Assembly: GCA_051745935.1 (NCBI GenBank)
Contig: JBNJEM010000039.1
Span: forward strand, 1 to 24,011
Direction: 5' to 3'
From: JBNJEM01 sp051745935
GTDB taxonomy: Bacteria > Planctomycetota > Planctomycetia > Pirellulales > Pirellulaceae
DNA length: 24,011 nt
Shown: positions 16,087-24,011 of the stretch, piece after piece
Layout: each line of letters begins with the position of its first letter
Position numbering within the stretch: the first letter of the stretch is position 1
The notes under the pieces: generated by a model
Told to the model about the DNA's origin: nothing
What the model saw: only the letters and a program-made list of their open reading frames with translations
Database searches by the model: none
Translations under genes and position numbers: made by a program

Positions 16087-16486
16087 CGGGAATCCAGTGA
16101 AGACATCATGAAACGCCTCCACCACCGCCCCCTTATACCGGTCGCGGATGACTTTCTCCGCCGTGAGTCCGACCAACGGGAGGACGGCTTGCGTCGGGCC
16201 GCGTTCCACTCGGAAAAATCCAACCGCCTGACATATGCCGGTCGCGGATGACTTTCTCCGCCGTGAGTCCGACCAACGGGAGGACGGCTTGCGTCGGGCC
16301 GCGTTCCACTCGGAAAAATCCAACCGCCTGAAATATAAGCCGCGGGACGAGCCGGCAGGCTTTGGTTTGGTCGACGAAGTGATGCCGCCACCGGGGAAAG
16401 CGTGACGCGAGACGCGGCCCATCGTGGCTCGGTCGTCTAGACCGGAAACGCGGGGCACGGTGGTATCAGTGGGGACCGTGTGGAGT
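16087..16486. other. Convergent intergenic region carrying family 1 repeats
   Basis: Separates the desulfurase gene from the convergent TPR gene. Two family 1 units fill half of it. No other terminator-like structure is evident, so the repeats may act in transcription ending here, which is inference. Confidence 0.5.
16135..16335 (+). repeat. Family 1 100-bp tandem repeat, two units
   Basis: GTCGCGGATG starts at 16141 and again at 16241, a period of exactly 100 bases. The two units are almost identical. Against the four-unit array at 17516-17925 they share fixed differences (GCCGTGAG for GCCGCGAG; GGCCGCGTTCCACTCGG for GGCGGCGTTCCATCGGG), so each array seems to have been homogenised separately. 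Confidence 0.95.
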
Positions 16487-16822
16487 CTAACCAAATTGCA
16501 GAGCACGCGCTCTGGCCATGGCTTCTTCGGCCAACGGGATGTACTCGCGGTTCCGGGTGGCCGTGAACGCTTGCTGATAGGTGACGCTCATCGCCGTGAA
16601 ATTGAACGCGTCTTCCGGTTCCAATTCGCACGCTTTCTGGCCGTGCCGCACGGCCTCGTCGTGCCTGCCCACGCGCCCAAGAAGCACGGCCAAGGCCAAG
16701 TGAGCCAATACGTAATTCTCATCCTCTTCGAGTAACGCATTGAGCTTCTCGATGGCCGCTTCGTATTGACCCTCATCCTTGAGGCGATCCGCTTCGTCAT
16801 AGAGTGCCGTTAGGTCTGCCAT
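16487..16822 (-). CDS. Small TPR-repeat protein
   Basis: This 111-residue acidic protein contains tandem tetratricopeptide repeats: LTALYDEADRLKDEGQYEAAIEKLNALLEEDENYVLAHLALAVLLGR in two halves of about 34 residues, followed by GRHDEAVRHGQKACELEPED. TPR proteins are binding scaffolds; no catalytic domain, signal or membrane segment is visible, so it is probably cytoplasmic. The ATG at 16822 is preceded by CGGGAG at nine bases and opens directly on the first TPR helix. An in-frame ATG 11 codons upstream (16855) is possible. It converges with the desulfurase gene, with family 1 repeats in between. Its partner is unknown. Confidence 0.83.
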   Translation of the reverse strand: MADLTALYDEADRLKDEGQYEAAIEKLNALLEEDENYVLAHLALAVLLGRVGRHDEAVRHGQKACELEPEDAFNFTAMSVTYQQAFTATRNREYIPLAEEAMARARALQFG

Positions 16823-17060
16823 GTCGAAATACTCCCGCGAGTGATTCTCTGACATACGGAGAAATTGATCGGTTCCAGGTGCCCCGGTTCCCCCGAGACG
16901 CCAGCCTCTTCGCGTACCCGAGAGGAAAGTCGTCGAGCCCCCAGTCCAATGAGCGGGAACGCGAACGGCCGCACTTATCCTACACGGGCGAGCCTCGAGT
17001 CGATACCCGCGTCTATTGTGGTGGCGCCCCGGCATGCGGTCGCCCCGTGAGGCGCCGAGC

Positions 17061-17096
17061 GGAATCGCGGCGGAGAAAGTCATCCGCGACCGGTAT
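17061..17096 (-). repeat. Family 1 repeat fragment in reverse
   Basis: About 36 bases matching one end of the 100-bp unit (GCGGCGGAGAAAGTCATCC, then GCGACCGGTAT). The rest of the unit is missing. Confidence 0.75.
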
Positions 17097-17515
17097 GCCT
17101 CGACGCAAAGGCCCTGAATCCGCCGCTTATGGGGGGGGGCAAGTCGGTTGGTTCCATTTCCGCGTTAGAAAAATCTGGAGTATTTCACTTAGACGGACTC
17201 CTTGCGAACGTGGGAAAATTGCGCGGGTCCGGCAATCCGTGAGGCCCGTTTGACCCAAGGAACGTCTTTTTGTGTCCTGTCTGTTTTTCCTGGATTCAAG
17301 TGTCGAGTTGCTTTGTGTGGGGGGGACGATGCAGCGAGCAGGCCTTGCGAAAAGTGGGCGGCGTTGAAAATGTCTGGCAACAGTGGAAATTCCTATTGAT
17401 CGATACAATCGTTACGACCGATAAAGGGGCTGGTCTGAGTGTTTTTCGGAGAGCCTTCGATATGCAAGGCGGCGAGATCCCATGCCGGGCCCCGTTGAGG
17501 GGTTGGCACGAGCTA

Positions 17516-17925
17516 GATATAGCGGTCGCGGATGACTTTCTCCGCCGCGAGTCCGACCAACGGGAGGACGGTTTGCGTCGGGCGGCGTTCCATCCGGAAG
17601 AATTCAACCGCCTGAAATATACCGGTCGCGGATGATTTTCTCCGCCGCGAGTCCGACCAACGGGAGGACGGCTTGCGTCGGGCGGCGTTCCATCGGGAAG
17701 GATTCAACCGCCTGAAATATAGCGGTCGCGGATGACTTTCTCCGCCGCGAGTCCGACCAACGGGAGGACGGCTTGCGTCGGGCGGCGTTCCATCGGGAAG
17801 GATTCAACCGCCTGAAATATAGCGGTCGCGGATGATTTTCTCCGCCGCGAGTCCGACCAACGGGAGGACGGTTTGCGTCGGGCGGCGTTCCATCGGGAAG
17901 GATTCAACCGCCTGAAATACAAGCA
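17516..17925 (+). repeat. Family 1 100-bp tandem repeat, four units
   Basis: GTCGCGGATG begins at 17525, 17625, 17725 and 17825, so the period is exactly 100 bases. Units differ by only a few substitutions. Within a unit, bases 19-24 (CGCCGC) can pair with 58-63 (GCGGCG) and 29-33 (CCGAC) with 53-57 (GTCGG) around a four-base bulge; alternatively GCGGA at 4-8 pairs with TCCGC at 17-21. The minus strand is open through each unit but in a new frame each time. Confidence 0.97.
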
Positions 17926-18007
17926 GATACGGGACGAGGCGTGTGCGACAACGAGACGACTATTCGACTTCAAATGGCCAAGTGGATAGATTCTTCCAAC
18001 AAGAATA

Positions 18008-18871
18008 TTGAGTGACACTGTGATACATGAACATCCAACTGCCGTGATTGATCCCCAGGCCCGCATTGGTGACGATGTTTCCATTGGGCCTTTTTGCGTG
18101 ATCGAAGCTGGTGTCGAGATTGGCGACGGCTGTCACCTGGCCAGTCACGTGGTCGTCAAGGAGAACACGACTCTGGGGCCAGAGAATGTTGTCGAAGACG
18201 GCGCGGTATTGGGAGGGCGGCCACAACATGTTGCTCGCCAGACGATTCCTGGTCGGTTACTCATTGGCCGCGGCAACATGATCCGCGAGAATGTGACGGT
18301 TCATCGGGCTTTGAATCATGCGAACGCGACCACGGTGGGGGACGACAATCTCATTATGGTGAACGCCCACGTGGCCCATGACTGCCATATTGGCAGCCAC
18401 GTCATTTTGGCGAACAACGTGATGCTCGCGGGCCATGTGTCGATCGCCGACCATGCTTACCTGTCGGGCGCGGTGGGAATCCATCAATTCTGTCGCGTGG
18501 GTGCTCACTGCATGGTTGGCGGCCAAGCACGAGTTACCAAGGACATTCCTCCGTACGTCACGGTTGACGGTCAGACGACCCGCATTTGTGGGCTGAACCT
18601 GATTGGACTACGGCGGCGCGGCTTTACTTCGGACGACGTTAAGCAGCTCAAGGCTGCTTATCGGCTGATTTACCGGCAGTCATTGACCTGGGACCAAGTT
18701 CTTGAAACGCTGCGGCAGCAGTTCCGATCGGGTCCGGCGACGGCGTTTGAGGAATTCTTTTCGGGCGGGACGCGGGGTTTCGTGCTTGAACGCCGGACGC
18801 CCGCCGACGCGACCGTTCCGCTATCCAACTCGGAGCGCACGGAGCCGGTTTCGCTGAGAAAAATCGGGTAG
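18008..18871 (+). CDS. lpxA: UDP-N-acetylglucosamine O-acyltransferase
   Basis: This 287-residue enzyme catalyses the first step of lipid A synthesis, acylating UDP-GlcNAc from acyl-ACP. It is a left-handed beta-helix made of hexapeptide repeats (IDPQARIGDDVSIGPFCVIEAGVEIGDG...). Diagnostic stretches are LGGRPQHV at 68-75, NVTVHRALNHANATTVGDDN at 95-114 and the catalytic MVNAHVAHDCHIG with His124 at the position of E. coli His125. GGQARVTKDIPPYVTVDG, then GLNLIGLRRRGF and a helical C-terminal domain follow. TTG 18008 is the only start that keeps the whole first turn; GTG 18020 is the alternative, and neither has a clear ribosome binding site. It stands alone, without fabZ, lpxD or lpxB, and converges on ppdK. 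It supports an outer membrane with lipid A. Confidence 0.95.
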   Translation: MSDTVIHEHPTAVIDPQARIGDDVSIGPFCVIEAGVEIGDGCHLASHVVVKENTTLGPENVVEDGAVLGGRPQHVARQTIPGRLLIGRGNMIRENVTVHRALNHANATTVGDDNLIMVNAHVAHDCHIGSHVILANNVMLAGHVSIADHAYLSGAVGIHQFCRVGAHCMVGGQARVTKDIPPYVTVDGQTTRICGLNLIGLRRRGFTSDDVKQLKAAYRLIYRQSLTWDQVLETLRQQFRSGPATAFEEFFSGGTRGFVLERRTPADATVPLSNSERTEPVSLRKIG

Positions 18872-18906
18872 GTCGGGCTGTGCATGGCACGGCTGTCGGG
18901 CAATGA

Positions 18907-18936
18907 AAACGCCGCGTGAGGTATCACGCGGCGTTT
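18907..18936. terminator. Bidirectional intrinsic terminator between lpxA and ppdK
   Basis: AAACGCCGCGTGA and TCACGCGGCGTTT form a perfect 13-bp stem around a GGTA loop. The stem ends in A/T pairs on both sides, so it can stop lpxA transcription from the left and ppdK transcription from the right. It sits 35 bases after the lpxA stop and 38 before the ppdK stop. Confidence 0.92.
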
Positions 18937-18974
18937 CTCATTGGCTTGCCCCTCGGAGGCATTCCTGGCGGTGG

Positions 18975-21620
18975 CTACTCTTCCTTCAGGGCGGCTTGGG
19001 CGGCGGCGAGCCGGGCGATGGGGACCCGGAAGGGGGAGCAACTCACGTAGTTGAGTCCGACGTTGTGACAGAAAGTGACCGAGTTTGGGTCACCGCCGTG
19101 TTCGCCGCAGATCCCGATTTTTAGGTCTTTCTTGCTTGACCGTCCCTTATTGACGCCCATTTCCACCAGTTGTCCGACGCCGGCCGTGTCCAGCGACTGG
19201 AATGGATCCACCTCCAGGATTTCCTGTTTCAGGTAGTCGGGGAGGAAGGAGTTCACGTCGTCACGGCTGTACCCGAACGTCATTTGCGTCAAATCGTTGG
19301 TTCCGAAGCTGAAGAAGTCGGCGTATTCGGCGATTTCGTCCGCCGTCAAGGCGGCGCGTGGAACTTCGATCATGGTACCGATGAGGATATCGAGTTTCCG
19401 GTCATACTTTTTGGATTTTTTCACGTGTTGGATGGTGTTTTCAGCCAATTCGCGCAACACTCGCAATTCCGCCTGAGTGCCGACCAGCGGAATCATGATT
19501 TCGGCGATCGCGTTGACCCGTTTCTTCGTGCAGGCGATCACCGCTTCGACAATAGCTTGCACCTGCATTTCCAGGATTTCGGGATAGGTGACACTCAAGC
19601 GACAACCGCGATGGCCCAGCATGGGGTTGGACTCGTGTAACTGGGCGACGCGAGCTTTCACGGCCGCTGGCTTGAGTCCCAGTCGTTTTGCCATTTCGTT
19701 TTGGCTGTTGGTGTCGTTTGGCAGGAACTCGTGCAGTGGCGGGTCGAGCAGGCGCACGGTTACCGGATGGCCTTTCATGGCCGTGAAGATGCCGACGAAG
19801 TCCTTTCTCTGGTAGGGCAGCAGTTTCGCCAGGGCTGCTTTGCGGTCTTCAGCCGTGTCGGCCAGGATCATCTCCCGCATGGCAGCAATACGGTCTTCTT
19901 GGAAGAACATGTGTTCGGTACGGCAGAGTCCGATGCCTTCGGCCCCGAATTGGCGGGCTCGACGGGCGTCCTCCGGCGTATCGGCGTTGGTGCGAACGGC
20001 GAGCTTACGATGGTTGTCGGTCCATTTCATGACTTTGGTGAAATCCCCCGACAGTTTTGCGTCTTGGGTCGCGACTTCCCCGGCCATCACTTCACCGGTG
20101 TTGCCATCGATGGAGAGCACGTCTTTGTGCGTGAAGGTTTTGCCGTCAACGGAGATTTTCCGGCCCTTTTCGTTAATGTACACGTTGCCGGCCCCGGCCA
20201 CGCAGCAGCGGCCCCACCCTCGCGCCACCACGGCGGCGTGGCTGGTCATGCCGCCCGTGCTCGTCAAAATGCCGGTTGCACAATGCATGCCATCGATGTC
20301 TTCCGGGCTGGTTTCCGTGCGAACCAACAGCACCGGTTCACCGGCTTGCGACCGCTCAACGGCCTCCTCGGCGGTGAAGGCCAACTTGCCCACGGCCGCG
20401 CCGGGGGAAGCGGGAAGGCCGGTGGCCAATACCTCCGCTTTCTCCTTGGCCTTGGGATCAAAGCTTGGCAGAAGTAGCTGAGTCAGGCCGCTGGCCGGAA
20501 TCCGGGCCACGGCTTCCTTTTCGGTGATCCGGCCTTCTTTCACCATGTCGCAGGCGATTTTCACGGCCGCTTGCCCGGTCCGCTTGCCGGTCCGGGTTTG
20601 AAGCATGAACAAGGTGCCACGCTCGATCGTGAACTCGATGTCCTGCATGTCATGGTAGTGGTCTTCCAGGGTGTTCTTGATGTCCAGCAGTTGTTTGTAA
20701 ACACTCCGGTTCCACTTGGCCAGCTCGGACACCGGCAGCGGCGTACGGACGCCCGCCACCACGTCTTCCCCTTGGGCGTTGATGAGGAATTCCCCATAGA
20801 ATTTGTTTTGGCCGGTGGATGGGTCCCGGGTAAAGCCCACGCCCGTGCCGGAATCATCGCCCATATTCCCGTAAACCATGGATTGGACATTGACGGCCGT
20901 GCCCAACAGGCCACGAATGTTCTCCACTTCGCGGTACCGCGCCGCCCGCGGCGTGTTCCAGCTGGAAAAAACGGCGATAATCGACAATTTGAGTTGTTCC
21001 ACCGGAGACTGGGGAAAGGGCTTGCCACATTGCTGCTTATAGATTTTCTTGTACTCTTCGCACAGTTCTTTCAGTCCTTCGGTCGGTACGTCGGTATCCG
21101 TCTCGGCTTTGTACTTGGCTTTGGTCTTGACAAAAGCCCCTTCAAAATGTTCGTGTTTCACGCCCATGGCCACGTTGCCGAACATGTGAATCAGACGGCG
21201 ATAGGAATCGTACGCGAACCGTTCGTTGCCCGTCGCTTCCGCTTGGCCTCGTACCGATTTGTCCGTGAGCCCCAAATTGAGAATCGTGTCCATCATGCCG
21301 GGCATGGAAATGGCCGCGCCACTGCGCACCGACACGAGCAGGGGGTTCTTTTCATCCCCGAACCTCTTGCCCAGTTCTTTTTCCAGCGTTTTGATTTGCG
21401 CGGTCACGTCATCCATTAAGCCGGCGGGCAGCTTGCATCCCGCTTCGTAGTAATCCGCGCAAACCGCCGTGGTGATGGTGAAACCAGGAGGCACCGGCAA
21501 GCCGATGCCCGTCATCTCGGCCAGGTTCGCCCCCTTCCCGCCCAGCAACTCCTTTTCGTGACCCTTGCCGTCGGTTCTCGTCTTACCAAAGTAGTACGTC
21601 ATCTTCTTCTTTTTTGCCAT
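18975..21620 (-). CDS. ppdK: Pyruvate, phosphate dikinase
   Basis: This 881-residue enzyme interconverts pyruvate, ATP and phosphate with phosphoenolpyruvate, AMP and pyrophosphate in the cytoplasm. The N-terminal nucleotide-binding domain starts with YYFGKTRTDGKG and LLGGKGANLAEM (26-36), with SVRSGAAISMPGMMDTILNLG at 97-117. The phosphohistidine domain has TSTGGMTSHAAVVARG with His461. The C-terminal PEP/pyruvate barrel has GLCRTEHMFF, RLLDPPLHEFLP, TMIEVPRAAL, FSFGTNDLTQMTFGYSRDD and the catalytic Cys838 in ICGEHGG. Length and order match the standard bacterial enzyme. ATG 21620 follows AAGAAGG at nine bases and is the family start. No regulatory kinase/phosphatase neighbour is seen. In a heterotroph it serves gluconeogenesis or pyrophosphate-linked glycolysis. 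Confidence 0.98.
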   Translation of the reverse strand: MAKKKKMTYYFGKTRTDGKGHEKELLGGKGANLAEMTGIGLPVPPGFTITTAVCADYYEAGCKLPAGLMDDVTAQIKTLEKELGKRFGDEKNPLLVSVRSGAAISMPGMMDTILNLGLTDKSVRGQAEATGNERFAYDSYRRLIHMFGNVAMGVKHEHFEGAFVKTKAKYKAETDTDVPTEGLKELCEEYKKIYKQQCGKPFPQSPVEQLKLSIIAVFSSWNTPRAARYREVENIRGLLGTAVNVQSMVYGNMGDDSGTGVGFTRDPSTGQNKFYGEFLINAQGEDVVAGVRTPLPVSELAKWNRSVYKQLLDIKNTLEDHYHDMQDIEFTIERGTLFMLQTRTGKRTGQAAVKIACDMVKEGRITEKEAVARIPASGLTQLLLPSFDPKAKEKAEVLATGLPASPGAAVGKLAFTAEEAVERSQAGEPVLLVRTETSPEDIDGMHCATGILTSTGGMTSHAAVVARGWGRCCVAGAGNVYINEKGRKISVDGKTFTHKDVLSIDGNTGEVMAGEVATQDAKLSGDFTKVMKWTDNHRKLAVRTNADTPEDARRARQFGAEGIGLCRTEHMFFQEDRIAAMREMILADTAEDRKAALAKLLPYQRKDFVGIFTAMKGHPVTVRLLDPPLHEFLPNDTNSQNEMAKRLGLKPAAVKARVAQLHESNPMLGHRGCRLSVTYPEILEMQVQAIVEAVIACTKKRVNAIAEIMIPLVGTQAELRVLRELAENTIQHVKKSKKYDRKLDILIGTMIEVPRAALTADEIAEYADFFSFGTNDLTQMTFGYSRDDVNSFLPDYLKQEILEVDPFQSLDTAGVGQLVEMGVNKGRSSKKDLKIGICGEHGGDPNSVTFCHNVGLNYVSCSPFRVPIARLAAAQAALKEE

Positions 21621-22669
21621 GGTCGTGTACCTTCTTGGGATCAGGTGTGGTGTATAGAGGAATGGAGGTAATCCACTCCGCATTGCATTGCGTCGCAACC
21701 CATTGAGCGTCGCGACGCCCGTTCGCATGTTTCACTGGTAACCGCCCGGTCTCTTCGGTCAAGCGGTTCCAGATACCAATGAAGATGTCCGTCGCAATGT
21801 CCGACCGACGGAAGGTCCCGCCTTGTGGGCCACATTTCCAGCCGACAGCGGTGTTGGCGTCCCGCCGTGCCGCCTTCCCGCGGCGGCATTGCCTCGCCAC
21901 TCGCCTCGCGGTCCATGCCCTCGACTTGTCGACGTCCGGTTTCCCCTCTACTTCGGCGCGTGCTCTTCGAGGTGCTGGCCTTCGTTGGCCTCGGATGGTG
22001 GTTCCCCCCCGGGATAATCCCCCGGGATAAACTGTTCCGCCGAGATCGATCCGGTTTGCGGGATCCCCGGTTGTGGTCGACACCCCCGCGTGCTAGATTC
22101 CAGCGCTCTCGACGCCACCGTCCCGAGCGACCGTTCCCCGCGCAACCTTCATTGCCCGTGGTTTTTACTTAGCCGGGCAGTTGAATCGGTTACCGGCACG
22201 CTCTACAACCCAATCAACAAAGGCCATCCCTTGTCGAGCCTTGCCGAGTAAACCTCAAACTGTAGCAATGCGTCGGCAATGCGTCAATGAAGGGCCTGGA
22301 ATCCCTGACCTATCGCCAGGCCGAGCCCGGGCGTTCGGCGGATGGAAGGGGGGGACGTCGCCAGAAACGGCGGGATGGGGCTGTTCTGCCTCCCTTGCCA
22401 TTTCAGAGGGTTTTCGAAGTCCGTTGATCACGGGCCAGGGCTAACTCGAGCGTGTGCCAGGCGCCACGGCGGGCGCTGCTGTTGGGAGGCGGCATGCCAC
22501 GGATCAATTGTTTGCGGCTGTTATATTTCAGGCGGTTGGATTTTTCCGGGTGGAAAGCTGCCCGACGCAAGCCGTCCTCCCGTTGGTCGGACTCGCGGCG
22601 GAGAAAGTCATCCGCGACCGGTATAACAAAACGAAGAGGGGTTCCGGAACCTCGAGAGATGGACGAGGG
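21621..22669. other. Gene-free divergent region of about 1 kb
   Basis: Lies between the divergent ppdK and CPBP genes. It includes a 10-base direct repeat CCCGGGATAA (22008-22017 and 22021-22030) and a full reverse family 1 unit at 22524-22623. Frames open across it look like out-of-frame translations without family resemblance. No promoter was convincing. Confidence 0.5.
22524..22623 (-). repeat. Family 1 100-bp repeat, single copy in reverse
   Basis: A full unit, reverse complement of the 17516-17925 array. It ends about 47 bases before the CPBP start and is translated in the open frame that extends that gene upstream (LPLVGLAAEKVIRDRY), so that extension should not be annotated. Confidence 0.92.
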
Positions 22670-23317
22670 ATGATGGACAAACAACTGACCGACAACCCCA
22701 TGCGGTTTGCCATGCTGGCGGTGCTGTTCGAATTGTCGCTAGGGGGCCTGGCGGTCATCCTGGGTTGGCTTGGCGGGGTCTGGCCATGGCGCACCCTGGT
22801 GTCCCTGAATCGATCCGCTTGGATTGTGGGGAGTATGGCGGGGGGGGCTGCCGCGATCGTATTGTTTGCCGGCATCGTCATGGTGGACCGCAAGCCGGTT
22901 GGAATCTTCCGGCAACTGCAAGCGACGGTGCGGCGCTACGTGGCTCCGCTGTTTCGCAACGTTAATCCGGGGCTTCTGTTCGTCATTTCCCTTTCCGCCG
23001 GCGTCGGCGAGGAGTTTCTGTTTCGGGGATGCTGCCAGGCGATCGTGGCTGGCTGGATCGGATCGCCTTGGGGGGATTTCGGCGCTCTGGTCGTGGCCTC
23101 GGCCCTGTTCGGCGTGTGCCACTGGATTTCCAAGGCCTATGCCCTCGTGGCGTCCGCCATGGGGTTCGTGTTGGGAGGGCTTTTTTGGGCCACGGGAAGC
23201 TTGTTGGCTCCGATCGTGGCTCACTCGCTGTACGATTTTCTGGCGCTGCTTTACCTCACGCGTTTTCCCGGCATGAAAAAAACGGCGATTCGGCCGGAAA
23301 GGCACGAACCGCCGTGA
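22670..23317 (+). CDS. CPBP family intramembrane metalloprotease
   Basis: This 215-residue integral membrane protein has the CPBP (Rce1/Abi-like) protease signature: the EExxxR motif GEEFLFRG with Glu114, Glu115 and Arg119, then FGVCHW with His151, and a final AHSLYDFLAL with His185. Hydrophobic segments near residues 14-37, 50-72, 101-113, 136-152, 158-175 and 178-197 support several membrane passes. Family members process prenylated proteins in eukaryotes and are linked to bacteriocin immunity or signalling in bacteria; the substrate here is unknown. ATG 22670 or the adjacent ATG 22673 is used because the region upstream is repeat; GAGAG lies about 11 bases before. It is monocistronic and convergent with the YTV gene. 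Confidence 0.88.
   Translation: MMDKQLTDNPMRFAMLAVLFELSLGGLAVILGWLGGVWPWRTLVSLNRSAWIVGSMAGGAAAIVLFAGIVMVDRKPVGIFRQLQATVRRYVAPLFRNVNPGLLFVISLSAGVGEEFLFRGCCQAIVAGWIGSPWGDFGALVVASALFGVCHWISKAYALVASAMGFVLGGLFWATGSLLAPIVAHSLYDFLALLYLTRFPGMKKTAIRPERHEPP
23275..23317 (-). terminator. Candidate terminator for the YTV-repeat gene, inside the CPBP end
   Basis: On the minus strand ACGGCG and CGCCGT form a 6-bp stem followed by a run of about seven T. It lies in the last codons of the opposite gene, about 150 bases downstream of the YTV stop. The loop is long (22 bases), which lowers confidence. Confidence 0.45.
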
Positions 23318-23371
23318 CATAACCAGACACTTCCTGGGAGAGGAAGATCCACACGTTTCGCAACAGGAATG

Positions 23372-23403
23372 CTCCGCCGCGAGTCCGACCAACGGGAGGA
23401 TGG
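23372..23403 (+). repeat. Family 1 repeat fragment
   Basis: About 32 bases (CTCCGCCGCGAGTCCGACCA and AACGGGAGGATGG) matching the core of the 100-bp unit, with the rest absent. It lies between two convergent genes, like the array at 16135-16335. Confidence 0.8.
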
Positions 23404-23468
23404 ATTGCTCGGAGCATCCATCCCCCATCGGACGAGTCTAACCGGCAGCGGTATCATCGGACTCCGTC

Positions 23469-24011
23469 TTAGCAACCTTGCCCGCGGCGGGAACCCGTCT
23501 TGCAACAGGAGCAGGGCGGCGGGCAGCACACCCGAACCGGAACCTGTTTGCAAACCACTCGGGGCACGCAACGGGTAACCGTGTAGGGCACTTTCTTGGG
23601 CACGCAACGCTTGACCTGGATGGTCTTCGTGTAGTGTACCGGCTTGCAGACGGTATAAGGAACTCGCTTGGAGCGTTGTTCCTTCTCATAATGGCAGACC
23701 GTGTAAGGAATCTTCTTGGTTCTACACTCTTTGACCATTCGGCAGACCCGGTACTGGCAGGTCTTGACCCGCTTCTCGGGAACCATCCGGCAGACCTTGT
23801 AGGTGCAGGTTTTCACCCGCTTCTCGGGCACCATGCGGCAAACCTTGTAGGTGCGTTCCTTGACACGATCCTCTTTGACCATGCGGCAGACCCGGTACTG
23901 GCAGGTCTTGACCCGCTTCTCGGGCACCATGCGGCAGACCTTGTAGGTGCAGGTCTTGACCCGCTTCTCGGGCACCATCCGGCAGACCTTGTAGGTGCAC
24001 TTCTTCACGCG
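23469..24011 (-). CDS. YTV-type cysteine/tyrosine repeat protein (N-terminus outside window)
   Basis: The visible part is 180 codons; the gene runs off the right end, so the start and any signal peptide are not seen. It is made of tandem repeats of 16 residues with the consensus C-x-Y-x-V-C-R-M-V-x-E-x-R-V-K-T, for example CTYKVCRMVPEKRVKT. Toward the C-terminus they decay into RVPYTVCKPVHY and KKVPYTVTRCVPRVVC, and the protein ends in a cysteine cluster, CCPPPCSCCKTG. This matches the YTV repeat type described in Rhodopirellula. Those proteins are presumed extracellular, possibly cross-linked through cysteines; the function is unknown. The repeats are nearly identical at DNA level (48-base period), which suggests recent expansion. 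It is very basic from Lys and Arg. Confidence 0.88.
   Translation of the reverse strand, partial: RVKKCTYKVCRMVPEKRVKTCTYKVCRMVPEKRVKTCQYRVCRMVKEDRVKERTYKVCRMVPEKRVKTCTYKVCRMVPEKRVKTCQYRVCRMVKECRTKKIPYTVCHYEKEQRSKRVPYTVCKPVHYTKTIQVKRCVPKKVPYTVTRCVPRVVCKQVPVRVCCPPPCSCCKTGSRRGQGC

Larger units (their letters stand above)
16823..18007. other. Gene-free stretch of about 1.2 kb upstream of lpxA
   Basis: No gene with supporting evidence. It holds a 36-base family 1 fragment (17061-17096) and a four-unit family 1 array (17516-17925). Positions 17100-17515 show nothing recognisable. The window between the array and lpxA is only about 80 bases. Confidence 0.5.

Noticed and set aside
14900..16900. Fe-S or tRNA thiolation operon around the desulfurase
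   Set aside because: The neighbours are ispD and a TPR protein on the opposite strand; no IscU, IscA, MnmA or regulator is present.
16135..17925. CRISPR arrays
   Set aside because: The arrays have a regular period, but the whole 100-bp unit is conserved, with no variable spacers, and no cas gene is visible.
17516..18084. Repeat-encoded protein on the minus strand of the family 1 array
   Set aside because: The unit length of 100 is not a multiple of three, so each unit is read in a different frame; there is no ribosome binding site and no similarity apart from other repeat translations.
20571..21419. 282-codon open frame opposite ppdK
   Set aside because: It lies antisense inside a clear ppdK gene; its composition is the mirror of the ppdK codons and it has no recognisable domain. 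Similar frames at 19170-19640 and 19701-20477 were rejected for the same reason.
22739..23428. 229-codon frame opposite the CPBP protease
   Set aside because: Antisense to a gene with intact EExxxR and His motifs; His/Arg/Pro-rich composition is typical of a shadow.

Overview
The window looks like a chromosomal segment of a planctomycete, probably Pirellulales-like. The best taxonomic clue is the cysteine- and tyrosine-rich repeat protein at the right edge, which matches the YTV-repeat type described from Rhodopirellula. A proline-rich DUF11-type lipoprotein, other secreted proteins of unknown function, G+C-rich DNA, loose gene packing and an lpxA gene fit the same assignment. No rRNA, tRNA, CRISPR array, transposase or phage gene was recognised.

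Left part (1-3250): minus-strand genes for a D12-class adenine DNA methyltransferase and an overlapping MNT nucleotidyltransferase/HEPN pair (a toxin-antitoxin-type module), then a DUF4058 protein. Together they look like a small accessory island. Middle-left (3250-10500): three predicted exported proteins, namely an 839-residue lipoprotein with four DUF11-like repeats, a 286-residue protein with a thioredoxin-like N-terminal half and a CAP/SCP-like C-terminal half, and an unrecognised 627-residue protein. Middle (10900-16850): an unknown membrane-anchored protein coupled to tyrS, then ispD (isoprenoid precursor synthesis), a NifS/IscS-type cysteine desulfurase and a small TPR protein. Right (18000-24011): lpxA (lipid A synthesis) and ppdK (pyruvate phosphate dikinase) converge on a strong bidirectional hairpin terminator. 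A CPBP membrane protease and the truncated YTV-repeat protein follow.

The intergenic DNA is the unusual part. Three dispersed repeat families occupy most of the long gene-free gaps. Family 1 is a unit of exactly 100 bp, in tandem arrays of four and two, as single copies in both orientations and as fragments. Family 2 is an ~80-bp element bounded in its clearest copy by inverted TAACAAAAC/GTTTTGTTA ends, present at five loci, four of them upstream of genes. Family 3 is a ~196-bp element in two copies, carrying two 20-bp arms that are inverted copies of each other and each self-complementary. Families 1 and 2 run in open frame into several coding regions and create false N-terminal extensions, so starts there were chosen from ribosome binding sites, signal peptides and domain boundaries.
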